From: an uncultured Alphaproteobacteria bacterium
Lineage (GTDB): Bacteria > Pseudomonadota > Alphaproteobacteria > SP197
Reading direction: 5' to 3'
Length of the DNA stretch: 64,000 nucleotides
Assembly: GCA_943787175.1 (NCBI GenBank)
Contig: CALSLK010000006.1
Location: forward strand, 410,095-474,094
The position numbers and the translations under genes are program-made. Position 1 is the first letter of the stretch. Each line of letters opens with the position of its first letter. Shown one piece after another: positions 7,814-16,090 of the stretch. Below the pieces are notes generated by a model. It saw only the letters and a program-made list of their open reading frames with translations. It made no database searches and was not told where the DNA came from.

Positions 7814-8653
7814 ATGGGAAAGATTCTCTGGCTCGCCAGTTACCCCAAATCCGGCAATACCTGGATGCGCGCGTTTCTGCACAATCTGATCGTCGACAAG
7901 GGCGGCCCCCTTGACCTCAATGCGATGTCTAGGGGCGCGCTGATGGATGCGGCGCATCAGCATTATGCATCGCTGTCGGATGGCGATCCGCGTCAATTGA
8001 GCCGGGAGGAAATCGCGCGATTGCGCCCACGCATGCAGGCAGCCCTGGCGGCGAGCCGGAACGGTACGGTGTTTGTGAAAACCCATACCGCGCTGACCAT
8101 GCTGGCGGGACACCCCAGCCATGATCCGGCACACACACTGGGTTCGATCTACATGGTGCGTGACCCCCGTGACGTTGCGCTGAGTTATGCCGATCACCTG
8201 GGCATTGGCATCGATGGGGCCATCGACGCCATGGCACGCGAGAACGCTCAGACCGATGCCAGTGAAGAGGGTGTCACCGAATTCATCGGAAGCTGGTCGC
8301 AGAACGTGACCGGCTGGACCAACCAGAAGGCCAGCACCGTTCTGGTCCTGCGTTACGAAGACATGCTCGATCAGCCCAAACAGACCTTCGGCAGGATCGT
8401 CGCGTTTCTGGGTATTGAGCGCTCATCCCAACAGGTGAGAAATGCAATCGGGAACACCAGCTTCGAGCAGCTTGCGCGTCAGGAGGAGACGTCAGGCTTC
8501 CAGGAGCGCTCACACAAGCAGAAGAAGTTCTTCCGGCGTGGCCGTTCCGGGTCCTGGCGGTCTATGCTCTCGCCCGAACAGGCCGCACGGCTGACAGCAG
8601 ATCACGGCGCGGTCATGCAGCGGTTCGGTTATCTCGATAATGAGGCACCATGA
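7814..8653 (+). CDS. PAPS-dependent sulfotransferase 9, last and most divergent of the array
   Basis: A 279-residue intact paralog. Motifs: ASYPKSGNTWMRAFLHNLI, FVKTHTALTMLAG, MVRDPRDVALSYADHLG (a canonical R-D-P-R-D-V site rather than the R-N-P-L-D-V of the other copies), IGSWSQNVTGWTNQK, VLRYEDML and FFRRGRSGSW. Downstream of the active site it departs most from the set. Its stop overlaps the ATG of yggS (ATGA), so the array probably shares a transcript with yggS. It may be the oldest member, or one with its own substrate, but the ancestry needs a tree. Confidence 0.92.
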   Translation: MGKILWLASYPKSGNTWMRAFLHNLIVDKGGPLDLNAMSRGALMDAAHQHYASLSDGDPRQLSREEIARLRPRMQAALAASRNGTVFVKTHTALTMLAGHPSHDPAHTLGSIYMVRDPRDVALSYADHLGIGIDGAIDAMARENAQTDASEEGVTEFIGSWSQNVTGWTNQKASTVLVLRYEDMLDQPKQTFGRIVAFLGIERSSQQVRNAIGNTSFEQLARQEETSGFQERSHKQKKFFRRGRSGSWRSMLSPEQAARLTADHGAVMQRFGYLDNEAP

Positions 8654-9333
8654 ACGATCATAGTGATGTCAGAGAAAATCTTGATGCGGTCCAGGCCGAG
8701 ATTGCCGCAGCAGAGCAGGATGCCGGACGCAACAAGGGTTCGGTCACCCTGGTTGCCGTTTCCAAAACCCATGACGGCGAACGCATTCGTCCTGCCCTGG
8801 AAGCCGGCCATCGTATCTTTGGTGAAAACCGCGTGCAGGAAGCTCAGGGTAAGTGGCCTGAACTCAAGGAAGCGTTTGATGGCATCGAGCTCCACCTGAT
8901 CGGACCCCTGCAAACCAACAAATCCGATGATGCGATTGCCCTGTTTGATGTGATCGAGAGTGTCGATCGCCCCAAACTGGTGGGTGCCCTGGCGCGCTCG
9001 ATGGAGAAACTCGGCCGCCATCCCGCCTGTTTCATCCAGGTCAACACAGGTGAAGAGGATCAGAAGGCGGGCTGCCTGCCTGATGACACCGACGCTCTGG
9101 TGGCTCAGGCCCGTGCAGCCGGTTTGAACGTGGTAGGGCTCATGTGCATTCCCCCGTTTGATCAGGAACCATCGCTCCACTTTGCTCTGCTTGCAGACAT
9201 TGCAAAACGCAACGAACTTGCCCAGCTCTCCATGGGAATGTCGGGTGACTACGAAACAGCAGTCACGTTTGGCGCCACCCATGTGCGGGTTGGCACGGCG
9301 ATCTTTGGAGTACGGCCCAAGCCGGCTGCTTGA
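8650..9333 (+). CDS. yggS: PLP homeostasis protein, YggS/PipY family
   Basis: A 227-residue single-domain fold-type III PLP-binding protein. The PLP lysine lies in LVAVSKTHDGERI (about residue 37), followed by FGENRVQEAQGKW, HLIGPLQTNK and SMGMSGDYETAVTFGATHVRVGTAIFG near the C-terminus, all hallmarks of the family. It has no known catalytic activity; family members buffer pyridoxal phosphate and affect amino-acid and keto-acid balance. Its ATG overlaps the last sulfotransferase stop, so it looks like the distal gene of that transcription unit, probably read into trpS about 55 bases on. Confidence 0.93.
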   Translation: MNDHSDVRENLDAVQAEIAAAEQDAGRNKGSVTLVAVSKTHDGERIRPALEAGHRIFGENRVQEAQGKWPELKEAFDGIELHLIGPLQTNKSDDAIALFDVIESVDRPKLVGALARSMEKLGRHPACFIQVNTGEEDQKAGCLPDDTDALVAQARAAGLNVVGLMCIPPFDQEPSLHFALLADIAKRNELAQLSMGMSGDYETAVTFGATHVRVGTAIFGVRPKPAA

Positions 9334-9387
9334 CCGCCCCCCGCCCCCGCGCGATAACGCGACCAATCTGACAATGGAGTGGTCCCG

Positions 9388-10384
9388 ATGAATCGGGTTT
9401 TTTCCGGCATTCAGCCGACCGGCAGCCTGCACCTTGGCAACTACCTGGGTGCCTTGAAGCGTTTCGTGGAGATGCAGGATGATTACGAGTGCATTTATTG
9501 CATCGTCGACCTCCATGCCATCACCATGCCTTATGACCCCGCCGCGCTGCGCGCCAACACGCGTGAAGTGACCGCCGGGTTCCTGGCTTCGGGACTCGAT
9601 CCCGAACGCTGCGTCATCTTCAACCAGAGTCAGTGCGCCATGCATCCCCGCCTGGGTTGGATGCTCTCGTGCCTGACGCCGCTTGGTTGGTTGAACCGCA
9701 TGACCCAGTTCAAGGAAAAGGCCGGCAAGAAGCGCGAACAGGCAAGCCTGGGGCTTTACGGTTATCCTGTGCTGCAGGCCGCCGACATCATCGGTTATCA
9801 CGCCACCCATGTGCCGGTGGGCGAAGATCAGAAACAGCATCTGGAACTCAGCCGCGACATTGCCGGTGCCTTCAATCGTCAGTTCGGCGTCGATTTCTTT
9901 CCCCTGCCTGAGCCAGTCATCACGGGCGAGGCGACACGTGTGATGTCCCTGCGTGATGGCACCAAGAAGATGTCGAAATCTGATGAGAGTGATTATTCCC
10001 GTATCAATCTCAACGATGATCGAGACACCATTGCGTTGAAATTCCGCAAGGCACGCACCGACAGCGAGCCCGGCGTCACCTATGACGCCGAGAGCCGGCC
10101 GGAAGCCTCGAACCTGATCACGATCTATGCCGCCCTCGCCGACACCACCCGCCAGGCCGTCGTTGACCAGTTCTGCCAGCGCCCAGTTCAGTGACTTCAA
10201 GAAGGGCCTCACCGAGCTTGGCGGTCGAGAAAGCTAGGGACCGGTCGGCGAGGAAATGAAACGCCTCAACGCTGACCCCGGCTATGTCGATAGCGTCCTC
10301 AAGGATGGCGCCGAACGCGCACGCGCCATCGCCATGCCGATCCAGGATCAGGTCGAAGAGATCATGGGTTTTCTGAAGGCTTAG
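9388..10384 (+). CDS. trpS: Tryptophanyl-tRNA synthetase, 3' end with several one-base insertions
   Basis: Class I aminoacyl-tRNA synthetase charging tRNA-Trp. The HIGH-like motif is [12 protein letters not shown] near residue 14 and the KMSKS motif is KKMSKSDES near residue 196. ATG 9388 is preferred over GTG 9379 because [12 protein letters not shown] is the family start. The frame breaks at about 10174 and is restored by 10250; removing single bases near 10174, 10223, 10231 and 10240 gives [33 protein letters not shown] and the normal C-terminus ending at 10384. Four insertions in about 70 bases of an essential gene point to local sequence error. The end overlaps convergent trmB by four bases. 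Confidence 0.88.
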
Positions 10385-11082
10385 CGGTCCCGGCGTTTGA
10401 AGGTTAGGAAGACCGGCGTTCTTCCGGCTTTTCCAGCCTTTGTTTCATAACGTGTTCCGGGCCAGTCATCGGGCCGGGTTTGCCAGTCGCCTGGCCGGCG
10501 CGCTGTCCAGACCAGATCGGGATGGGGCCACACTGCTGTCATCATCCAGCGCGCGTAATCCATGATGTCAGTGGCCAGCCGAAGCTCTCCGCCGTCAGCC
10601 AGCAGGGCGACAAAACGTTCAACCGTTAACGTGTTGATGATCCGGCGGCGATTGTGGCGTGCTTTCGGCCAGGGATCGGGGAACAGCACCATGATGCGCT
10701 CAAGACTGCCGTCGGGCAGTGCGTCAAGCAGCGGGCGAACATCGTTGTCGAGGACACGTATGTTGGAAAGCTGTTGATCCTGGGCATGGGCAAGCAGGCT
10801 GGCGACACCATTGATAAACGGCTCGGCGCCCAGGATGGTGACATCGGGGTGATGCGCTGCCTGCCAGGCCAAATGTTCACCGCCGCCAAAGCCGACCTCG
10901 AGCCATAGCCGGTCCTGCCCGGCGACGGGGCCCTGCAGATCAACCACGCCGTCTTCGCTGATCATGGGCCGGATCGCTGGCAGCATGTCATCGATCAGGG
11001 CCTGACGACGTGGCGTCAGCTCATGGCCTTTACGACGGCCAAAGAGCCGTTGGTGGCCTGGAGTTGGGGTCTGCCTGGCCAT
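10381..11082 (-). CDS. trmB: tRNA (guanine-N7-)-methyltransferase
   Basis: A 233-residue Rossmann-fold SAM-dependent methyltransferase that makes m7G46 in the tRNA variable loop. Visible motifs are LEVGFGGGEHLAWQA (SAM-binding loop, about residues 61-75), ILGAEPFINGVA, DNDVRPLLDALPDGS, the family signature LFPDPWPKARHNRRRI (about 132-147) and the C-terminal TRYETKAGKAGRTPVFLTFKR. Length matches the family. It lies downstream of metK in the same direction, as usual in alphaproteobacteria, with about 60 bases between them. Confidence 0.95.
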   Translation of the reverse strand: MARQTPTPGHQRLFGRRKGHELTPRRQALIDDMLPAIRPMISEDGVVDLQGPVAGQDRLWLEVGFGGGEHLAWQAAHHPDVTILGAEPFINGVASLLAHAQDQQLSNIRVLDNDVRPLLDALPDGSLERIMVLFPDPWPKARHNRRRIINTLTVERFVALLADGGELRLATDIMDYARWMMTAVWPHPDLVWTARRPGDWQTRPDDWPGTRYETKAGKAGRTPVFLTFKRRDR

Positions 11083-11143
11083 CGGTACGATCGGCTACGT
11101 CCAGCCATGTGATCCCATCACAAGGGGATCACATGGCACGACG

Positions 11144-12316
11144 TCAAGCCAGTGCGGACTTCAGGCTGTCGGCCAGGTCGGTCTTTTCCCAGGAAAATCC
11201 GCCATCTGCCTCTGGCTCGCGGCCCATGTGGCCATAAGCTGCCGTGCGCTCATAGATCGGACGGTCGAGTTGGAGATGATCGCGGATGCCGCGCGGGGTG
11301 AGATCCATGACGTCGCGCAGGGCTTTCTCAAGCGCTGCTTCGTCGCACTGACCGGTGCCATAGGTGTCGACATAGACCGACAGTGGATCGGCAACGCCAA
11401 TGGCATAGGCAAGCTGGATCGAGCAGCGATCGGCCAGTCCGGCAGCCACGACGTTCTTGGCGAGATAACGGCTTGCATAGGCCGCCGAACGGTCAACCTT
11501 GCTGGGGTCCTTGCCTGAGAATGCGCCGCCGCCATGCGGTGCTGCACCGCCATAGGTGTCGACGATGATCTTGCGGCCGGTCAGGCCACAATCGCCATCG
11601 GGGCCGCCGATGACAAAGTTGCCGGTCGGGTTTACATAGAACTGGTCGTCCGAGCACATCCAGCCGTCGGGCAAAACTTCCTCGACATAGGGACGCACGA
11701 TTTCCTTGACCTGATCCTGGTTGAGGCTGGCGTCATGCTGGGTCGAAACAACAACAGACGTTGCGCGCACCGGCTTGCCGTCTTCATAGGCCAGGGTGAC
11801 CTGGCTCTTGGAATCAGGGGCAAGCAGCGGCTCGGTGCCGTCGTGGCGTACGTCGGCCAGGCGCTTGAGAATCTGATGGGAAAGATGGATCGGTGCCGGC
11901 ATCAGGACAGAGGTTTCACGGCACGCGTAACCGAACATGATGCCCTGGTCACCAGCGCCTTCGGCCTTGTTGCCGTCAGCGTCGACGCCCTGGGCAATAT
12001 CGGAAGACTGTTCATGCAGGTGGACCTGCACCTCGGCGTTTTTCCAGCTGAAGCCTTCCTGATCATAGCCGATCGACTTCACGGCATTGCGTGCCAGTTC
12101 CTCGACGCGGTCGATGACTTCGTGGGGCCCGCGAACCTCGCCGGCAATGACAATCAGATTGGTTGTCGTCAGGGTTTCGCAGGCAACACGTGCGGTCGGG
12201 TCGGCACCCAGATAGGCGTCCACCACGGCATCGGAGATGCGGTCACAGACTTTGTCGGGATGGCCCTCGGACACCGATTCGCTGGTGAACAGATAGCTCT
12301 TCCTCGCCACGATCAT
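11144..12316 (-). CDS. metK: S-adenosylmethionine synthetase
   Basis: A 390-residue enzyme making SAM from methionine and ATP. The start ATG at 12316 is chosen because it gives [22 protein letters not shown], the family N-terminus, and has GGGAGA-like sequence just upstream; the open frame extends further without homology. Landmarks: SEGHPDK near the start, [10 protein letters not shown] (ATP-binding, about 120-130), [21 protein letters not shown] (methionine and metal site, about 245-265) and [19 protein letters not shown]. It lies between the XRE regulator and trmB. I looked for a known SAM riboswitch upstream and could not recognise one. Confidence 0.96.
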   Translation of the reverse strand: MIVARKSYLFTSESVSEGHPDKVCDRISDAVVDAYLGADPTARVACETLTTTNLIVIAGEVRGPHEVIDRVEELARNAVKSIGYDQEGFSWKNAEVQVHLHEQSSDIAQGVDADGNKAEGAGDQGIMFGYACRETSVLMPAPIHLSHQILKRLADVRHDGTEPLLAPDSKSQVTLAYEDGKPVRATSVVVSTQHDASLNQDQVKEIVRPYVEEVLPDGWMCSDDQFYVNPTGNFVIGGPDGDCGLTGRKIIVDTYGGAAPHGGGAFSGKDPSKVDRSAAYASRYLAKNVVAAGLADRCSIQLAYAIGVADPLSVYVDTYGTGQCDEAALEKALRDVMDLTPRGIRDHLQLDRPIYERTAAYGHMGREPEADGGFSWEKTDLADSLKSALA

Positions 12317-12480
12317 TCTCCCATGACGCTGATGGTAAAACAAAAACGCAATAGCCAGCAGGCACCGGCATTCCGATGCGCGCGACACTCGCTGAAGCGG
12401 GCTTATGGGTCAAGAATTTTGACGTATTGCCGCGGCATTTGGCCCATCCGCACGGACGGCACAGGAAACTTGAGACGATG

Positions 12481-12519
12481 TTGCCGGCCACGTACCCACG
12501 AAGGTAACGAGGCCGGCAA
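12481..12519 (-). terminator. Hairpin between the XRE regulator and metK
   Basis: Perfect 9-base arms TTGCCGGCC and GGCCGGCAA enclose a 21-base centre that can itself pair further (GTACCC with GGTAAC-like bases). It starts five bases after the XRE stop. There is no clear U-run after it on the minus strand, so it may attenuate or stabilise the 3' end rather than end transcription fully. Confidence 0.5.
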
Positions 12520-12524
12520 TCAGG

Positions 12525-12947
12525 TCAGCCTTCCGGTGCCTTGTCCTTGGGGCCAGCAGCTTTCACCAACTCAAAGACCTTGCGACGCAGGCGATCATCA
12601 GGAATGCGGTAGTAGGCCCGCACCAGTTCCAGAGTTTCGCGTTTGGTCAATGTGTCGGGGCCGGAAGGATCCTCCGGCGGGTTGGCCGGCGGTGCGGCGC
12701 CGCCACCGGTTGCCGTTTCTTCGGTCATGTCGTCGAAGAAGAAGCTGACCGGCACATCCAGGATCTGCGACAGCTTGAACAGGCGGCTGGAGCCGATCCG
12801 GTTCGCGCCGCGTTCATACTTCTGAATTTGCTGGAAGGTCAGACCCAGCGCCTGTGCCAGTTTTGCCTGGCTCATACCCAAAAGGGTGCGGCGCAATCTG
12901 ACACGGCCACCGACATGAATGTCGATCGGATTTGGTTTGCTTACCAT
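12525..12947 (-). CDS. XRE-family helix-turn-helix regulator
   Basis: A 140-residue protein with an N-terminal HTH_3 domain (about residues 11-67: GGRVRLRRTLLGMSQAKLAQALGL then FQQIQKYERGANRI and LFKLSQILDVPVSFFFDD). A glycine/proline-rich linker (about 75-95) leads to a charged C-terminal region, TLTKRETLELVRAYYRI-PDDRLRRKVFELVKAAG, likely for oligomerisation. This regulator is conserved next to metK in many alphaproteobacteria; its target genes are not known to me. It is divergent from nothing here: it lies downstream of lnt with about 125 bases between. Confidence 0.88.
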   Translation of the reverse strand: MVSKPNPIDIHVGGRVRLRRTLLGMSQAKLAQALGLTFQQIQKYERGANRIGSSRLFKLSQILDVPVSFFFDDMTEETATGGGAAPPANPPEDPSGPDTLTKRETLELVRAYYRIPDDRLRRKVFELVKAAGPKDKAPEG

Positions 12948-13072
12948 GTTCGTTTTAACTTTCTCTGCGTTCCCGTTCGTTATTGCGCTCGACGGGTAAC
13001 GACACGGTCTTGAATGGCCCCAACAGCACCAACCCTATCGGACTGGAACGTGACCCGAATCAACCAGCAGTG

Positions 13073-14698
13073 CTAGCACCGCCCGGTTGCGGAACCTGTT
13101 CCCCCGTCGCCCACACGACGAGAGGCCTGCAAGGTCCAGGCCAGAATCATGATCAGGGGGATCAGGCTGAAAAACAGCGTCCAGTCCCCCCATCGTGCAT
13201 AGAGCGTGGGCTCTGCCAGAGGCTCTGGAAGCGGGCCATCAAGAACACCGCGATGTCCCAGCGGCAGGCTGGAAAGGACACGTCCCACGGGGTCGATGAA
13301 ACCGCTTATCCCGGTATTGGCAACCCGCACCATGGCCAACCCCTGCTCCACGGCACGTAAACGCGCTGCCTGAAAGTGCTGATAAGGCCCTGTGGATTCG
13401 CCGTACCAGCCGTCATTGGTGATGTTGAGCAACCAGGATGGACGTCCCTGGGCGCCGATAATTTCGGCTGGAAAGATCACTTCGTAGCAGACCAGAGGGC
13501 CAAAAGGTGGCAGGTTTCCTTGGTTTATGACCACGGGGCCGGGACCGGCAACAAAATCGGTTGCTCCGGGCGTCAGCTTGTCGATGGGCAGGATTCCCCG
13601 CAGGGGCACGTATTCCCCGAACGGAACCAGATGATGTTTGTCATAGGTTGCCACAAGACCGGTCTGGTCGAGGACCAGCATGCTGTTCCAGGGTTGCAGT
13701 GTGCCGTCTGTTCCCTCTGACGCGCGCACGGCGCCAGCCAGCAGCAGGCCACCATCGGGTATGACGGTTGTCGCTTCCTGCAGGGTCTGTGGTTTTCGCA
13801 GCAGCTGAAACGGAATGGCAGCTTCCGGCCAGATGATCGTGGCGGGTTGCTCGCTCGCAGGTTGCGACAGACTTAACGCAATAAGCGTTGCAAAATGCGA
13901 ATCCTGCAGAGTGCTGCGCCACTTGTCGGCTTGCGCAATGTTGGGCTGGACCAGCCGCAATACGGTACCTTGCTGATAGGTTGTGGCATGGGCGGATAAT
14001 CTCATGCTGCCCACACCCCAGACGACGGCAATCAGGGCGATCGACAAGGCAAATCCGACCAGTGCCCTGGTCCTTGGCAATCTTCCTCCGTGCGCCATCA
14101 GGGCGGGCAGCAGAGCTGCCAGCAGAATGATCGCTGAAAGCACCCATGGGCCACCCCAGGCTGCGGGCTGGAGCAGGGCATCCATGAGACCCAGAGAGGT
14201 TCCCAGCATGTTCCAGGGAAAGCCGGTCAGCGCCCAACTGCGCAACCATTCGACCAACAGCCATGCAACCATCAGAGCAGCGGCCCTTGGCGCTCCGGCC
14301 GGTGCAATGCGGGCAAACAGCGCCGCCAGGGCCGGAAACAATCCAAAACCAAGCGCAATCGCAGCCAGCGCAAACGGGAACAGCCTACCGTAACGATCCG
14401 CATCGACCAGAAGCGCATTGGCAATCCAGTAGAAACCCGCGCTGGAAAACCCGATGCCAAAAAGCCAGCCATCGAACCAGGCGCGACGGAACGTTGTCGC
14501 GCCATTCAGAATCCAGGCAAACCCCGTCAGTGCGACCAGGGCGGCGGGAAGAACGTAGAAGGGCGGCAACACCGCCGCCAGCACCAGGCCAAGGCCGAAC
14601 AGGACCAGACAACGGCGCCAGCCATGCAACAACGCCAACCGCTCAGGCAGGGTTTCGGGCGTCCAGGCCGCGCCTGGATCAGCTCCGCGAGGCGCCAT
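13073..14698 (-). CDS. lnt: Apolipoprotein N-acyltransferase
   Basis: A 541-residue inner-membrane enzyme that adds the third acyl chain to the N-terminal cysteine of lipoproteins. The N-terminal half has about six to seven membrane segments (for instance LFGLGLVLAAVLPPFYVLPAALVAL, residues about 30-55). The C-terminal nitrilase domain keeps the triad: Glu in IIWPEAAIPF (about 291), Lys in YDKHHLVPFGEYVP (about 354) and Cys in PLVCYEVIFPAEI (about 404). A final hydrophobic segment, TLFFSLIPLIMILAW, anchors the C-terminus. Start ATG 14698 overlaps the end of corC, giving a coupled corC-lnt pair. Confidence 0.95.
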   Translation of the reverse strand: MAPRGADPGAAWTPETLPERLALLHGWRRCLVLFGLGLVLAAVLPPFYVLPAALVALTGFAWILNGATTFRRAWFDGWLFGIGFSSAGFYWIANALLVDADRYGRLFPFALAAIALGFGLFPALAALFARIAPAGAPRAAALMVAWLLVEWLRSWALTGFPWNMLGTSLGLMDALLQPAAWGGPWVLSAIILLAALLPALMAHGGRLPRTRALVGFALSIALIAVVWGVGSMRLSAHATTYQQGTVLRLVQPNIAQADKWRSTLQDSHFATLIALSLSQPASEQPATIIWPEAAIPFQLLRKPQTLQEATTVIPDGGLLLAGAVRASEGTDGTLQPWNSMLVLDQTGLVATYDKHHLVPFGEYVPLRGILPIDKLTPGATDFVAGPGPVVINQGNLPPFGPLVCYEVIFPAEIIGAQGRPSWLLNITNDGWYGESTGPYQHFQAARLRAVEQGLAMVRVANTGISGFIDPVGRVLSSLPLGHRGVLDGPLPEPLAEPTLYARWGDWTLFFSLIPLIMILAWTLQASRRVGDGGTGSATGRC

Positions 14699-15560
14699 AA
14701 CGTACACGCAGACGTTTGATCCGCCGCGGATCGGCATCCACGATCTCGAATTCCAGACCCGATTCATGGGGAATGACTTCACCGCGCACGGGAATTCGTC
14801 CCAGCATCGAATAGACCAATCCGCCCAGGGTCGAGATATCCTCATCGCGCTCATCGGGAAGCAGATCACAACCGGTCATCTGCTCAAGCTCTTCAACCGA
14901 GGCGCGCGCATGGGCCTCAAGCACCCCGCCACTCTCTGACAGCAAATGCCCGTCATCGGTGTCGTGCTCATCCCATATTTCGCCCACGATGGGTTCGACC
15001 AGATCCTCGATCGTGGCCAGCCCGTCGATACCGCCGAATTCATCGACCACCAATGCCATATGAACGCGGGACGTACGCATCTTGATCAACAGGTCGATCA
15101 CCGGCATCGAAGGCGGCACGAACAGAACTTCCCGCACGACCGAACTCAGCGGCGGTCCCGGTGCTGGCGCCCCCCAGTGGTCCAGCAGGTCGCGAACGTG
15201 AATCATGCCCAAGGGGTCGTCCAGGGATTCACGATAGACCGGAAGCCGTGAATGACCTTCCCGGCGCATGATCTCAACCACATCAGCCAACGCCACCGAC
15301 GACTCCACGGAAACCACATCAGCCCGGGGAACCATCACGTCATCAACGCGCAGACCGCCAAACTCCAGCAGGTTGACCAGCATGGCGCGCTCGGTATCAG
15401 ACAGCGCCGCCCCGTCGTCCTCGTAATCTTCAAGAAGCTCCTCGACCGTTTCGCGCAGGCTTTCACCGTTGCGACCGCTCACAAGACGGCGCAGCCAGCC
15501 GGAAAACCCGACCGGGTTTGGAGAAGAAGGCGAACTTCGATCAGCCATGACGTTGTTCAC
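14679..15560 (-). CDS. corC: CBS-domain protein of the CorC/HlyC (TlyC) family
   Basis: A 293-residue cytosolic protein with two CBS domains (about residues 68-185, including MVPRADVVSVE, SRLPVYRESLDDPLGMIHVRDLL and VHMALVVDEFGGIDGLATIEDLVEPIVGEI) and a C-terminal CorC_HlyC domain (about 210-285, with LGGLVYSMLGRIPVRGEVI). The family has been linked to magnesium/cobalt efflux and is found between ybeY and lnt in most Proteobacteria, as here. It lacks the DUF21 membrane domain. GTG 15560 overlaps the ybeY stop (GTGA); ATG 15548 is an alternative start. Confidence 0.93.
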   Translation of the reverse strand: MNNVMADRSSPSSPNPVGFSGWLRRLVSGRNGESLRETVEELLEDYEDDGAALSDTERAMLVNLLEFGGLRVDDVMVPRADVVSVESSVALADVVEIMRREGHSRLPVYRESLDDPLGMIHVRDLLDHWGAPAPGPPLSSVVREVLFVPPSMPVIDLLIKMRTSRVHMALVVDEFGGIDGLATIEDLVEPIVGEIWDEHDTDDGHLLSESGGVLEAHARASVEELEQMTGCDLLPDERDEDISTLGGLVYSMLGRIPVRGEVIPHESGLEFEIVDADPRRIKRLRVRYGASRS

Positions 15561-16090
15561 GCATAAGGGTTGGGTATCCCGAGCCCGGCAAGTACAGCGA
15601 CTTCCAGAGACTCCATGTGTTCAGCTTGCCTGTCTTCCTCATGGTCATACCCGAGAAGGTGCAGACCGCCATGTACGACAAGGTGGCAAAGGTGATTTCG
15701 TGCGGGCAGTGCGGCTTCACTTGCCTCGCGCAGAACGGTTTCACGCGCTAGCACCACATCTCCAAGCTCGATGGGAAGGTGGGCGGGGGCACCTGGCGGT
15801 ACCGACGGCCTGGTTCCAGCGACCAACTCTTCTGTGGGAAACGACAGGACGTTGGTTGCTTTGTCCTGGCGGCGCCAGCGGTCATTGAGCGCGCGCACGG
15901 CTTTATCATCGGTCAGGACCACAGCCATGGACAGATGCAGTCCGGGACAGAGGTGCTCAAGCACAGCCGCACCCGCCAACTCAACCGCAGAGCGTGCATC
16001 TGGCAGCGCCTCAAGCCAGGCGTCGTCCTCAAGGGCAAGGTCGATTTCGACCCTGCCGGTGATACTCGATGGAAGGCTTTCGACAATCAC
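15557..16090 (-). CDS. ybeY: Endoribonuclease YbeY
   Basis: A 177-residue zinc-dependent single-strand endoribonuclease used in 16S rRNA maturation and ribosome quality control. The metal-binding motif is HLVVHGGLHLLGYDHEED near residues 135-152 with three His residues, preceded by NDRWRRQDKATNVLSFP (about 70-86) and ELGDVVLA, both family signatures. It sits between phoH and corC, overlapping each by four bases. Confidence 0.95.
   Translation of the reverse strand: MIVESLPSSITGRVEIDLALEDDAWLEALPDARSAVELAGAAVLEHLCPGLHLSMAVVLTDDKAVRALNDRWRRQDKATNVLSFPTEELVAGTRPSVPPGAPAHLPIELGDVVLARETVLREASEAALPARNHLCHLVVHGGLHLLGYDHEEDRQAEHMESLEVAVLAGLGIPNPYA

Noticed and set aside
973..8653. Reading the sulfotransferase repeats as a phase-variable or recombinational cassette system
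   Set aside because: No site-specific recombinase, inverted repeats or silent partial copies flank the genes; all copies point the same way and have their own starts.
8629..10212. Long 527-codon minus-strand frame
   Set aside because: It is antisense to yggS and trpS, which have clear family motifs; the translated frame has no recognisable domain.
12317..12480. SAM riboswitch upstream of metK
   Set aside because: No recognisable SAM-I, SAM-II or SAM/SAH core could be found on the minus strand; only the hairpin after the XRE gene is clear.
11534..12748. 404-codon plus-strand frame over metK and the XRE gene
   Set aside because: A shadow of metK caused by high GC; no family features.
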